From: Epichloe hybrida
Taxonomy: Eukaryota > Ascomycota > Sordariomycetes > Hypocreales > Clavicipitaceae
DNA length: 64,000 bases
Direction of reading: 5' to 3'
NCBI GenBank assembly: GCA_019022495.1
Contig: JAFEKR010000082.1
Location: forward strand, 1 to 64,000
The notes beneath the pieces are model-generated. The model made no database searches. It had not been told where the DNA came from and saw nothing but the letters and a program-made list of their open reading frames with translations. The position numbers were made by a program, and so were the translations under genes. Positions 12,626 to 24,116 of the stretch are shown here, in pieces; positions within the stretch are counted from its first letter, which is position 1; every line of letters begins with the position of its first letter.

Positions 12626-14455
12626 TTAGTAATATCGGCGATTGTGTGGCTGCGACTCAACGTCATAGCCATATGGCCCGCCACGATACATTGGTGCCGG
12701 TCCTCCACGCATACCCTGGGCTGTTTCAGACCAGTCGTAGGCGCCTTCTGTTGGAATTGGTGCTGTCATTGTTCGACTCGGTGGATGCTGCACAGGCGGC
12801 GCTCCTCTTCGTGGTGGTACCGAGCCTACTGGGCCTGTCATGCTACGAGAAGACGGAGGAAAACCGCCAGCGGTTCTGTGTGTTGCAACAGATGTAGCCG
12901 GGCTTCCTCGTCTGTCAGCATTATAAGGATTGTATGGTTGATACGTCATGGGGCCTGTAGTCGTGCGCCCCATGGCGGGCGGCGCTGTAGCGTTCGAGTC
13001 CGTCATGTTATCATTAGCAGGACTGGCCGTGATTTTTCGGAGAGGGTGTCCCGTTGGAGAGTTATCCATGGGCCGAACCCAGGTCGAACATTGGAGAAAC
13101 TGCGCTGTGAGTTGGATGTTGCAGATCGGATTGGCCGTGCGATGCCAACATTGAAGTCTACATCCGCAAGACTAGTTGCTGATGACTGTGATTTTTGAGT
13201 ATATCCCATATTTGCCGCGGACGATGTTAATGGAGCTCGGGAAGAGTGGCTGGACGTCGACGCCGCCGTGCCTGTCCGTTGCATTCGATGTCTCCCCCCC
13301 ATTGAGCCCAGTTCGAAATTGTCATGCGGGCTAGGACGAGATGTGTACATAGAAAGGGTGCTACTGGTCTCCTCGGCATGTCCCATCGAGGGCATTTGGG
13401 GAAGGCTATCCTCCATTTTCCTTTGAACAATGGGGACCGTGGGCAGCGTAGCTGCGCGGTCGAGATGTGGCACCTTCTCACCATTTCTCTTCGCAAACTC
13501 CAACTCCGCCTTAAGTCTATTGGCTTGGCCTTTGGCCAGAGCCTTGTTGACTTTTGTCGTCACAATGCGAAGCAGCTTCTTATTAACCTTTCTCTCGCAG
13601 TATCCGGCAAGGCCACCATCAGCCCGTGGAATCCAGTGAAAGAGGAAGAAGACGTAAAATAGCACAGCCATCAACAGGAAGAGGGCTGAAAAGGCCCATA
13701 CGACAAAGGTAAAGCACATGCCGGAAAGAATAACGGCCTGCTGGTAATCCTCCGAGGCGAGCACCTTGATCTTGTCGAAAAAGCCTAGGATCGCGCCATC
13801 GACACTGGTGGCGGTAGGCGCAAGCTTGGCCTGGTAAACGGATCTTAGTGTGAGGGCGTTGACTACCTGGCGAGGTCCAGAGCAAAAGATGACTCGGATC
13901 CATGCTGTATAGGGCAGTTGTTAGTAAAGTAAAAGGTTAGACATGCGTGACAGGGGCCCACATACATTTGAAGCTGAAGTAAGTGAAGAGAGCTACATAT
14001 TCAGAGCCCTTTTTACTCTTGGTAAGCTCGGCAAACACCAAAAATCTTTTCCACCCTTGACCTTTCCCAAACCTAATCGATTCCCATCGAACAGCCAGAC
14101 TGTCAAGAAAGCATTCGGCGACATTGCCTCGTTTCATGACACGGATGGCTCTGAATCCTTCAAATGCAAGGTTCACAAAGGATAGCAGAATGCATGCCGA
14201 GAAGATGCATTTCGAGACATCAAAGGGAATGGTCGGTTTAATCTTGGACGACCACCTGTTGAAAGCGAGGAGGTTCACGGCGGTGAAAGTGTCAACGGCA
14301 TATACCGCGATGGAAATAATGAGCATGAACCACAAGTACCCATATGCGAATCCGGGGCCACACCCCCTAGCCTTGAAGTCTTGAAGGTTGATGTAGTCCC
14401 ATTTTTGGTCGGCGAACTCGCGTGTCTGCTTCTTCCGGTTGCTTGAGCAACCCAT
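12626..14455 (-). CDS. KCH1: Kch1-family low-affinity potassium transporter, frameshifted
   Basis: Two exons (14455-13966 and 13904-12626) joined by a GTATGT...CAG intron. The N-terminus MGCSSNRKKQ followed by DQKWDYINLQDFKARGCG is the start typical of the fungal Kch1/Prm6 family, plasma-membrane proteins that support K+ influx during pheromone response and calcium signalling. Several hydrophobic segments (about residues 35-60, 80-100, 230-275) precede a long Ser/Pro-rich cytosolic tail. Near 13070 the first frame (ending ...RPGFGPW, then stopping about 22 codons later) must shift by one base to enter the second frame (MDNSPTGHPLRKI... to YDVESQPHNRRYY). The summed exons are 1769 nt, one short of a multiple of three, so a single missing base in the GGCCCATGG context explains everything. 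The true frameshift or sequencing slip affects only the low-complexity tail; the membrane part is intact. With the base restored the protein would be ~589 residues. Confidence 0.85.
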
Positions 14456-14459
14456 TATG

Positions 14460-15975
14460 TCTGCACGTGGAACGTGTACAATGGTCCAGCCACTTCAAAT
14501 TGTACGGATTCTGAAAAAGTTGCAATTGAGTGAGTGTTCGCTGGTTTTGTGGCTGCGAGAGAGCTATGCAGTGATGCGGACCTGCCGACAGCACTTTTTG
14601 CTCCTCGCCTTGCAGTGGTTTCCTCCGCTCTGTGTGGGGATGAGTTGAATAGGAGAAAGTGTTGGGAAGATGGCGCTCTTCTATAAAACCGGCAAGTAAG
14701 CGAAAAGGGCGACTCGGTGGAATAGACCATCTACACGGGTTTCCCGTGTCCTTCCCAGACTAGAAAACGTCGTGAGGCTTCGTCGGTTTATCGGTTCGAT
14801 TGTCGTGGCATCCAGCTTGGTGAGGCATAAAAGCAAATGATGTCATTCACCAGGCAACTGAGGTTGGCAGGATTAGAGGAGCGTTCAGCGGCTGAAGCAC
14901 GGAGAAGGGCGTAACCAAGAAAACGATGTGCAATGATGCGATTGTTCCTTGTGAAGTTGGTATTGCAGTCTCAAGGCATAGGCAACTTGAAGTTTGAGGA
15001 GGAAACGCGGGATCAAGTTGGTCTTGGCAACGAGAAAAGTGGAAGTAGGGACGGAAAACAGCTTTACCTGGATGGCACTGTGAGACGCGCGCCGAGACGT
15101 GGCAGGGGAAATGCGGGCAAAAGCCAGAGGAAAAAAAGAAACAGAATGCATGAAAAGAGCGGCTATTGTTTATGAAGGAATGCACAGCTTGGACGGCTGG
15201 AGACAGGAAGACAATGGGGCGACGACGGGAACGACGGGATCGACTGGAACGACAGGAACGACGGGAACGGGTGGGTTTCAAGGGCGGGTGGCGGGCGGAA
15301 CACAGTTCGGTCATGTTCACGCCACAAACAGGAATGGGCAGATGAGGCATCCCTGGCATCCCTGGCATCCCTGGCATCCCTTCTTCAGACGAGACACGAG
15401 ACATTAAAAAGTAATAATACAAAATAATAATACTCGCAGACTCCAAACGCGAATGGTCTGGCCGTCCGGGTGGGCTTGCTGGCGTCTGTCATCTGCAGTC
15501 CTGCAGCCCAGTCCCAACCCCAACCCCATTGGCCATCTGGGGAAGTCGCAAGGAAGTCGCAAGGGGCAGCTTGACGTGACTATCAGGGGTCCCGTCCTCC
15601 GATTGGCTTATATTACCATGGGACCTGGCGGCGAGCGCGACGCACCTCAGACCACTCGAATCCTACGGGAGCACAGGGAATTTTTAGAGTCCATTGCTCC
15701 TCTCGTAGTCCGTAGTCCGTAGCGTCTCATGAACTCTACTACATGTTATTGGTGCTTGAAAAGCTTTCAATATGTCATTGTGGTGTTTCCAAGCCCAACA
15801 CACGTTGCCGCCGACTACGGATTATCCGCCGAGGAGTCGCTTATCACCAATTTCTTCACACTAAAGCCAACCGCCAACCGATCCGGTCTCCTGCCCATTG
15901 GTCATTTGGGGGGGGGATGACGGCTCCATTTCTTGGTGCCAGTGACGGGGGTATCGATTACAGTGAAACAAGTTA
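14460..15975. other. Intergenic, no gene seen; short tandem repeats
   Basis: This is presumably the promoter of the Kch1-like gene and distal sequence. It contains an ACGACGGGA-type repeat (15222-15272), a four-fold GGCATCCCT repeat with 10-base period at about 15345-15382, and doubled CGTAGTCC units near 15705-15722. I see no coding region with family support. Confidence 0.6.
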
Positions 15976-16259
15976 CAATCCACCCCCTGTTTGATTTTAC
16001 ACGACTACAAGCCCCACGCGGGGCAACTACTATCAGCTCTTAGTGGCTATATTAGTGGCTATTATGGGTGGAGCTTTAGGGATACTACAGGGGCTTTTAC
16101 ACTAGTTATAGTTAGAGGTACTAAATAGGCTTAGTAAAATACACGTAATTTTAAGTACTTCTTACCTCGCTTAGTGCTACGCTAATCTTCGGTTTAGTAT
16201 GTGATTGGCCTGCTACCCCTAGTCATGTAGATGTGTAAAATCAAACAGGGGGTGGACTG
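15976..16259. mobile_element. 284-bp MITE with 27-bp terminal inverted repeats and TA duplication
   Basis: The left end (from 15976) and the right end (to 16259) are inverted copies over 27 bases with one mismatch (third/fourth base of the end). The end reads CARTCCACCCCCTGTTTGAT and continues TTTACAC. Both ends are flanked by TA (15974-15975 and 16260-16261). The interior is AT-rich, noncoding and rich in TA steps. The structure fits a nonautonomous Tc1/mariner (pogo/Fot1-like) element. No second copy with these ends was seen in the window, and no transposase gene is present. Confidence 0.85.
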
Positions 16260-16261
16260 TA

Positions 16262-17105
16262 TCTCCAGTCAAGCCTCGTTTGTCATTCATTTGCCATACT
16301 TTTCACATGAAAATGCGCATCATCGTTTATGTTGACCATACTCCGTAGTCCAGTAATAAATGAGCTCTGCGAAATGTACCATCTCGTCTAAATCACGCAA
16401 AGTGCTGCTTGTTGGTATCTAGGGTGTTTTTTTTTTTTGCCGTTTTCCATGCGTCCTTCCACCAGCATGCATTGAATGGATGTAACAAAGTTTAGAAGGT
16501 CGCATTATGGAAGGCCATCCACTGCCTTCGCGGCACTCTATCCAGTGTTGTCCATGTTTACCAATTGCGTTTATTTCTTGAAACCATTCTGCACACTAAT
16601 CTCAGGAAGCCGAAATGAGTTGCGATCAATTTCAGACGAGAGTACCAGTGCCGCCCGATAGTTTTGCAAGCTGCTGGAAAATTTACACGTCACTACGAAG
16701 TACTTCGTAGATGGAGCAACACTTCCATCCCACCACAAACCACAAACCGGTGATGTCATTGGTCAACAACAAGGTTGGACAATGCATATTGAAGGGTCCC
16801 CCCGCCCGTTGCTACCGATTAGGCTAGCGTGGGTCAAAAGCTTGCATCCGTCGACGTTCTTGACTCGAGCGAAGCCAATAAAATAAACCTCCGTTGTCGA
16901 TGGAAAGAAAGCAACCCCCGACCTTTGCACGCGAAGCGATAGCTGGCTCTCCGCCGTACCTCTCCAGTCGTCGACGACGTGTCTCTTCAATTCATCCATG
17001 TCACCAGCCCCATTCTAGTCCCTGCCAAACAGCCTCACCGATTCCTGCCTCCCGTCCAGCCATACGCCATCGCCCGTCTTTTCAACCCGAGCAACTGAAG
17101 CAAAG
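16262..17105. other. Intergenic, no gene seen
   Basis: The sequence between the MITE and the LAMTOR2-like gene has one TACTCCGTA motif (16339-16347), a T tract near 16429 and a pyrimidine-rich stretch just upstream of the next start codon, which probably marks its promoter and 5' leader. Confidence 0.5.
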
Positions 17106-17816
17106 ATGGTCCTCTCGAATCCATCACCGCCTCTTCTCCTGACAAAGAGACTCAACGCTTTCCTCCACGCCAATCAGACTCCTCAGCTGCCGACTCTCCT
17201 CCTCACCACGTACCACGGCAAGCTGCTCGCCCATGCGAGTCCCCACCCCGTCTCGGTCCTGCGGACTCATGCCACCGTAGCAGCCTCCCTTCTCGCCATC
17301 CACACGTCCTCCTCCGTCGATGTTCCCTTCGCGCTGCCCGGCTCACGAACTCCAGACCCAATCTCCCGCTCCCCCGTCCTAGGCTCCGACGACGACGACG
17401 ATTACGATGACCGCAACGACGACAACGACACAGCAGCCTCAAACAATGCCGCTGCACGAAAAAGAGCCGCCCAGTCAGTCCGACCAGTCACCATCACCGT
17501 CCAGCTCAGCGGCGGAACAGTCATCATCCGCCGTCTCAAATGCGGCCTCCTCTTCGTCTGTGTCGGTCCCTCAGCGCACGATCTCCCGCCCGATGCGCAT
17601 CTCCATCCCGAAAACGGCGACCTCACCACCACCGGCAGCCCCAGCGAAGTCGACAGTCTAGTCAGCGCGGATGCTCAGACGACGACGAGCCTGGACAGCG
17701 TAGGTGCCGCCTCGGTCGTCGCCATGAGAAAGCACGCTGGTGACTTGGCTCGATGGCTCGACGACAAGCTCGGAACGTTGACAGTCCCAGAGGAGGGCGT
17801 CGGCTCAAGCGACTAG
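17106..17816 (+). CDS. Roadblock/LC7-fold protein, LAMTOR2 (Ragulator)-like
   Basis: Single-exon gene of 236 residues. The order of elements follows LAMTOR2/p14: helix RLNAFLHANQ, strand LPTLLLTTYHGKLLAHASP, helix VLRTHATVAASLLAIHTS, then strands VTITVQLSGGTVIIRRLKCGLLFVCVG and a last helix MRKHAGDLARWLDDKL. In animals and fungi such roadblock proteins scaffold Rag GTPases and TORC1 at the lysosome or vacuole. At 236 residues it is nearly twice the length of human LAMTOR2; the extra length is an Asp/Asn-rich insert (about residues 97-125) and a Ser/Thr-rich loop before the last helix (about 170-205). The start is supported by a good context (caaagATGg) and fold position. It could instead be another roadblock family member (MglB-like), so the Ragulator role is inferred from fold similarity only. 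Confidence 0.7.
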   Translation: MVLSNPSPPLLLTKRLNAFLHANQTPQLPTLLLTTYHGKLLAHASPHPVSVLRTHATVAASLLAIHTSSSVDVPFALPGSRTPDPISRSPVLGSDDDDDYDDRNDDNDTAASNNAAARKRAAQSVRPVTITVQLSGGTVIIRRLKCGLLFVCVGPSAHDLPPDAHLHPENGDLTTTGSPSEVDSLVSADAQTTTSLDSVGAASVVAMRKHAGDLARWLDDKLGTLTVPEEGVGSSD

Positions 17817-18623
17817 ATACAAGATGTTGGGAAACAAGCAAATGAGAAAAAAGCACATCGCTGCAAATCGACCTTGCTCCTTTTGTCAAAAGCAAGGGCA
17901 TCCAAGGGCGTTGGGAAATTATGGCCTGGGGAATGGCATTTTCACCCTTACTAAATTCTTGTCTCTTCTTCTCATTTCTGTCCTCTTCCATCCTCTTGCG
18001 GCCGGCATGGCTGTGGCGAGGCACCTCGATTGTTTCGAGTTTCATGTACTTAGCGTGCGTCACTTCAGATACCATCATCGTAAAAACCTTGCTCTTTTTG
18101 CTCTAGTTGCCCCGTGGCCCGCAAAGTTGCGCGTTCGCTGCAGTTTTTATTTGTCTTTAAGCGCAAGCTTCTTGAAAATAGCCCCTCCACGTGACCAGTA
18201 TCAAAAGAGGTTTCTGTGTTCATCAAGGACAGGGTCACGAAGTTGCTCATCGTTTCGGTGGATGTACGGAATGAACGAGTGACTGCACATGGCAGAGTAC
18301 GTGTTTGATAGTGACACGTATATAAATCAAGCTGGTTTTCGAGACAGCTTCATTGATGATGATTTTACCCCACATAGTGATACAATACTCCGTAGGCAGT
18401 TCGCCGACATTGCCTACACGCCAGTCAGACCGGTGTCAAAGCAATAAACTCAGTTGTTGAGCCCCGAAAAGTCAACCCAAGCGCCGGAACAGATGGGGCA
18501 ATATTAAAAGAAAAGAAAATAATAGTAACGCCGTGTGTGTACGAGCAAGTACTCCAGAATGCTGGCCCTCAAAAGTGAAATTAGTATACACCACACCACT
18601 CATTGCCCGGTTGCTATCGATAG

Positions 18624-20606
18624 CTACTCGATACTCATTCGCATGATTCCGTCATTAGTATCAATCATGCCTTGAAATCCTACTCTTACTTTGCCGCTCT
18701 GCCTTCCGGTCGTTCCAGCAGAAAAGCTGACAGGTGTTCCGCCACTTACACTCCCAGCCTCGCTTTGTGCGCTGCTGCCCGCCCTGTCGCCACCAGTACT
18801 GCCGGGGCGTGAACCCCAGGGAGCAGAGTCGCGCTGCATCGGGCTCTGCAAGATTGGTGAGTTGTGGGCGCTCATCCCAGGACTCACGGCTCGTCGCTTG
18901 AAGCTAAGCGGGTCAAAGTCGTCCTCCCTGCGTCTCTTGTTGTTTATACGCCGTGTGATTTCGGCGGCACTCGGTCCTTGTGCAGTGCTACTATGAGAAA
19001 CCTGTACCACGATGTGTGAGCTCTTTTTCTCATTCGTAATCTTTTAAAAATCACGGAAGGCTTACTGAATTGCCAGATGGCCCCCCCGGAAAAGGAGAGT
19101 CCATAGTCGCATCCTCACTCACGCCAGAAGAGGATCCTCGGGGAAGAAGCGCGGGGGGTGGCGGTGTTGTTTGTGCACCGCCCATGCTACTTGACTCGGA
19201 GAATGTGTCCCAAAACGTCTTGCCCTTGGAATTCTTGATAGCATGTTGCTTAAAGCTGCTGGATAGCCCCGAAGACAAATCGGCCATCATGGCCATGTCA
19301 TCCTCTTGAATATCGTCAATGGTAACGGTCGTCGTCAGATTCGGAGAGGACAAGGCGCTTGCGACTGTCCCAGATTCGGCTGAAGGGGGTGCTGCCCGGG
19401 GCTCGAGAGTCACGTCGCTCTCGCGCACTTGCTTGACAACTTCTGCTTCTCGTCGCGTCTCTGCTTCAGCAGGGGCTACTTCTTCAAAAAGCGCAGCGCG
19501 GATTCGCGCAAACGTCTTCGTCTTGGGCTAATATGGGATTAGGATACATGTCGGAACATCCGTGACATGAGTAAACTTACGAGAAGATTGCCACGGCGCG
19601 TGACCGGTCGTCGAATGACTCCTCGTTGCCCATCGCCTCCGTTAGAATCAACATCACTTTGCGACTTCCCACTCTCGTCGCCGTCTGTCGCAGAAATGTG
19701 TAGCTGATTAGCTTGCCAGCTAATGCTTTCCCTTCGGGCCTTTGCCGAATTGCTGGGCGGTGACTTGGAAATGGAGGCAGCAGACACATTAAATCCCAGT
19801 CCCAAAGGACCGCGCATCTTCTTTCTGGGCTGCTTTCGATGTCGCTGTCGTTGTTGGAAATTGATCAGGCTGCTCATAGCAGGTGAACCAAACGACCCAG
19901 TCGGCCCAAGATTCGTGGTTCTGGACACTTGCGGAGTCGTGATATAAGGCTCCTCCACGTCTTCGTCCATGAGATCGGCATCATCAGATGAGCTCGACGA
20001 ATCAGACCCAATGGCTTGTTGCGTGTTACTCCCGAGAGAGCTACTGACATTCATCTTTTCGTGATTGCCCATTATCGACCACAATGATGAAGACGTTTGT
20101 TCGGGACCGGCAAAGTCGGCCCTACGGCCAGGAATATTCATGGCTCGATTCCCGATGGTTGGTGATGAGTCCGGAGATGACTCGGCCAGCGTCGAGTGAT
20201 GTAGGCTGGTAGCCGCACGAGAAAAGTCTAGCCCTCGCGAACGACGGGGCAAGATGTTGGTCGGGGAGGCATAGATGTGCGAATGGTCGAGGTTTGGCGA
20301 TAGAGGCGGCGGTTTAACATTTGGATTGGAGGCGGCAGGTGGAGGAGTAAATTGACGAGGAGGCATCTGTAGCGACAACGCCTTGACTTCGGAGCGGCGT
20401 GGAGTGGCTGGCGGTTGCGCGTCCCTCACATCGATATCGTCTTTGGATGTTCTTCGCGAGGCCTCGGTGAATTGTGGCGATGGGGAGAGGTTTGACGGCG
20501 TTCCGCCTGCATCAGATAAGGACCGAGTCCTATGACTGGCACGGGGCGACATGTCGTAGATGACGGATCCCGGATCTCTGTCGTCCACGACGGCAGCCTG
20601 GTCCAT
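18624..20606 (-). CDS. Unknown conserved fungal protein, Ser/Pro-rich, probably nuclear
   Basis: Three exons (20606-19581, 19527-19066, 19001-18624) encode about 621 residues. I do not recognise a named domain. It is mostly disordered: Ser/Pro/Thr-rich with many SP and TP sites, an acidic patch (DSSSSSDDADLMDEDVEEP, about residue 205), a basic KQPRKKMRGPLG segment, and then a more structured middle (TFARIRAALFEE, TVTIDDIQEDDMAMMADL, KGKTFWDTFSES). The C-terminus has a basic KRRREDDFDPLSFKRRAVSP stretch and ends VGFQGMIDTNDGIMRMSIE. The basic clusters and phosphosite density suggest a cell-cycle or transcription-linked nuclear protein, but that is inference. Introns of 53 and 64 nt have standard borders, and exon sums are in frame. 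The region upstream to the glyoxalase gene (20607-21575) holds no further gene. Confidence 0.75.
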
Positions 20607-21575
20607 GGTGATGTATCCCGAAATCCTTGCCCAGTTGCCTCCTGGTGCTGCTCTTTGTTGGCGATGGCGAATCCGGCGCCAAAAGATGACCGAACTAGAT
20701 GGTGCCCGTCACCAAGTCCCAGGACCCAAGACCCCGAGTCGGCAGCTGGTGCACGAGGTAGGGGGGCCAGGCACAGTACTACAGCAGATGAGTAGCCATC
20801 GGTGAGTCAGGCTCATTAAACACGAGCAAGGAGTATGGATTTGTTCCGGCGCGGAGAGGAGGTTTAGCTGCAACAGAAGGTGACGGGTTGTCTGTTCAGT
20901 TTCCCAAGTTGTTTGAACAAAGTGCGAATAGAATGGTTGAGCCAGACTGGCTGCTCGGGCGGGGCCGTCTGGTGGAACCTGGCCGTATGTACATAACTGT
21001 ATTGGGCCTAGTGGGATATCCATCCTCCCATCCTCCCATGCCCCCATCCCCTCACATCCTCTCCCATCCCTTGTTTCGTTTGCTTCACGGTGCATTGCCA
21101 GAGAAGGATAATCTGATTTTTCTCTTTCTTTAGAAGCCATCCCAGAATGCAGTGGTGCGACCCACCTTAATTTGCGGCGCCAGGTTTTTTCTATCCACAT
21201 GCGCACATACTTACGTGAGCCCCACAACTTAACAAGTATTTGACGTCAAGTCGCTCCGCTCCACGATCTTCAACGGCGGGGCAACCATTGCGGGGTGGAC
21301 GCAACGATGTCATGCTTTCCTCCTCCTCCTTAGCAATATCACATCTCTTGCACCTGGGAAGCTCTCCAAGGAACGCAGACACCTGCAAGCCCGGCCCCAA
21401 GTATAAACGACACCTTGATGAGCATAGTCAGGGCAGAACAACGTATACAATCCCTCACGACTTATCTACAGCCTGCTCGATCGCCCCTCAAGCTTTCCTT
21501 TTCACGTACATGATCCCACATGCTCGTGTTTTGATGAACGCCAGCTAAGCTCTTCTAGGCCGACAGCTGACGAAA

Positions 21576-22837
21576 ATGGCGGCCAAGACGGATACCAGCA
21601 CCTACAAGCTCAATCACACGATGTGAGACTGACACAAGGCACGTCATCCCATCCATTCTGTTCTTGTATTGACGCAACGCTTTCCAGGATTCGAGTAAAG
21701 GACCCAAAGGCGTCTGGTAAGTTTCGTATCAGCATGATCATGCAGCAGAATGACGAATCGGCGGCTGACCAGAACGCCTCAAAGTGAAGTTTTATGTATT
21801 CCTGGGCATGTCAGTGGTAAAGAAACTAGAGTTTCCCGACAACAAGTTTGATCTATATTTCCTGGGGTACAATGGCCCCAAAGCAATCTCCCACGGAAAT
21901 TCCCAAGTCAACCGGGAAGGTGTTATTGAGCTGACACATAACTACGGCACGGAGAATGACCCTTCTTTTACCGTCAGCACTGGGAACAAAGAGCCGCATC
22001 GCGGCTTTGGCCACACGTGTGTCAGCGTGGACAACATCCAGGCTGCTTGTCAGCGTCTTGAGGACGCCGGATACAAGTTTCAGAAGAAGCTTACTGACGG
22101 TCGCATGAACAACATTGCCTTTGCTCTGGATCCCGATGGCTACTGGGTGGAAATCATTGGGCAAAAGCCCGTTGAGGAAACTGCCAATGTGAAGGAAACC
22201 GATGTTACCACCTACAGAATGGTAAGCCTCCCCTCTTCTCATGCAGGTCCCTCTGCCCACCATGTTTCAGCTTCTGTAAATTCAATGGCCCAAACAGCTA
22301 ACCTTGGATTCAGAACCACACCATGATCCGAGTCAAGGATGCCAAAAAGTCTCTCGAATTTTACCAGGAAGTCATGGGCATGACGCTATTCCGAACCTCT
22401 CAAAACCAATCTTCTGGGTTTAACCTGTATTTCCTGGGTTATCCTGGGGAACAGGGTATGACTGAGGACGGAAAGACAGCACATCGCGAGGGCCTACTGG
22501 AGCTCACCTGGAACTATGGTACGGAAAAGGATGCCAACTTCAAGTATCACAACGGCAACGATGAACCCCAAGGCTTTGGTCACATATGTAAGTCTATCAT
22601 GCCAGACGAAGTAATGCATCTTAGACTGCAGCCTAGGCTGTAGGCACTAACCGGCGAACAGGTGTGAGCGTTGACAACGTTGAGGCTGCATGCCAACGTT
22701 TTGAGGATCTCAAGTGTAACTGGCGAAAGAGACTTACGGACGGACGTATGAAGAATATCGCTTTCATGCTTGATCCCGACGGCTACTCGATTGAAGTAAT
22801 CCCAAATGACAAGTACAGTGATAAGTCTTCTAGCTAG
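21576..22837 (+). CDS. GLO1: Glyoxalase I (lactoylglutathione lyase), two-domain
   Basis: Five exons (21576-21622, 21688-21716, 21785-22221, 22314-22587, 22662-22837) give 320 residues, close to the 326 of yeast Glo1. It converts the hemithioacetal of methylglyoxal and glutathione into S-lactoylglutathione in the cytosol. The two tandem glyoxalase domains are nearly parallel: KLNHTMIRVKDPKASVKFY ... GFGHTCVSVDNIQAACQRLEDAG ... LDPDGYWVEII in the first, and NHTMIRVKDAKKSLEFYQEVMGM ... GFGHICVSVDNVEAACQRFEDL ... LDPDGYSIEVI in the second. Metal-binding His and Glu residues (GFGH, YW-V/S-I-E) are present in both halves. The third exon start was set at 21785 because this rebuilds KASVKFY; an acceptor a few bases upstream is possible. 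Intron 4 splits the GFGHI|C motif. Confidence 0.94.
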
Positions 22838-24116
22838 ATGCTCAAGCCGCCTAGGAACATAGTATTCAACACGGACCGTGTGACACGAGACTGTATTTGA
22901 GCGAACCACGAGATCGGCCGCGATGGAAATGCAGGATCTAAATATACCATTGCAATGTTCTATGATGACTGCACGATGTTGTGCCTCTTGACTGTGCTGC
23001 GGAGAGTAAGTCCAGATCGGCGTGTCGTGATGACTACCTGATCTTACCCCCAGGTAGGTACTCGACGAGTCAAAGCTGAAAAGGGCAAGTACCTGCCGGA
23101 ACGGGCGGCGCCAAAGATGACTGCTGCTACAACTACGGTTGGGCACCCGGCTTGCTTCTTTTTGGGTCGGCATGTGATCATCCTGTCTGTCTGGCCAGTC
23201 TGCGGATTGGGTACAAAGTCCATTTCCATGGGTAGTTCACCGAGCACAATCTCCAGAGCAGCTTCACACGTGGACAAGTGTTCAATGTTGGTACGCCATC
23301 GGGATCACACCTAACGATGAGAAAGCAATTGCGCTGAATAGTAAATCTCTACCTCGTTCTTGCTTCCCCTGGACCCCATTGTGAAGCGACTGATGGGGCA
23401 GAGAGAATACCTTGCCATCCGTGTCCCAACTCCCGACGCAACGCGGGCAAAGTGACTAGTCTCCCTTCCCCTCCTTCGACGTTGATCCCCCGCCAACTAT
23501 GTATTTGAGCTTGCCTGCATGTTGATTGGGTACAGTACCAGACCAAACCGCATCGCCGTCTCAATTGCAGGGAAGATGGGGCCTACTCACAAGAGGAAGA
23601 GCACGGGAGGGGCCGATTCTGTTCAATCACCTCAAATATGGACGTGAACTAAGTACTCGGTACCTAGTACCTGCCTACCTAGAGGTACTAGTAGGAGCAG
23701 ATTGTGTCTGCCGAGCATCCGTGTATATGTATGGCCCGCCTATGCTTTCATGTAATGAATCATTGAAAGACGGACAGTCGAACGATGGGTCTGCATCTAC
23801 CCTGATGATTTGCCCTGGGATTAACACTGCCCGTTTGATCAATTGCAAGTTGATGCCTTTCACCACAAGTCTGTAGGCCGGTGTCTGGTTCTAGTTTGTT
23901 GCCGAGGGGTGCGAAGCCCAGGTCGTCATCCTGTCTAGGTATTTACGCACCGTCGCCCTTCCCAACACTAATACAAGCGAAGATCCAAGCGAGGTCGACG
24001 ACGTCAACCTCTGTCTGGTCTTTCCTTCCCTGGTAGCTTCTCGAACAAGCGGCCTTTCCTTTCGTCGCCACAACCTTGATATCTCGGCATCATCGGTACT
24101 GAAATCGAAAATCCCC
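22838..24116. other. Intergenic, no gene seen
   Basis: Between GLO1 and the dehydrogenase pseudogene there is no coding region with family support. A cluster of GGTAC/CTAG-type short palindromes lies at about 23655-23695. Confidence 0.5.

Noticed and set aside
14847..15446. 199-codon minus-strand frame with MPGMPGMPG and RRS repeats
   Set aside because: The repeats come from short tandem DNA repeats; no conserved pattern.
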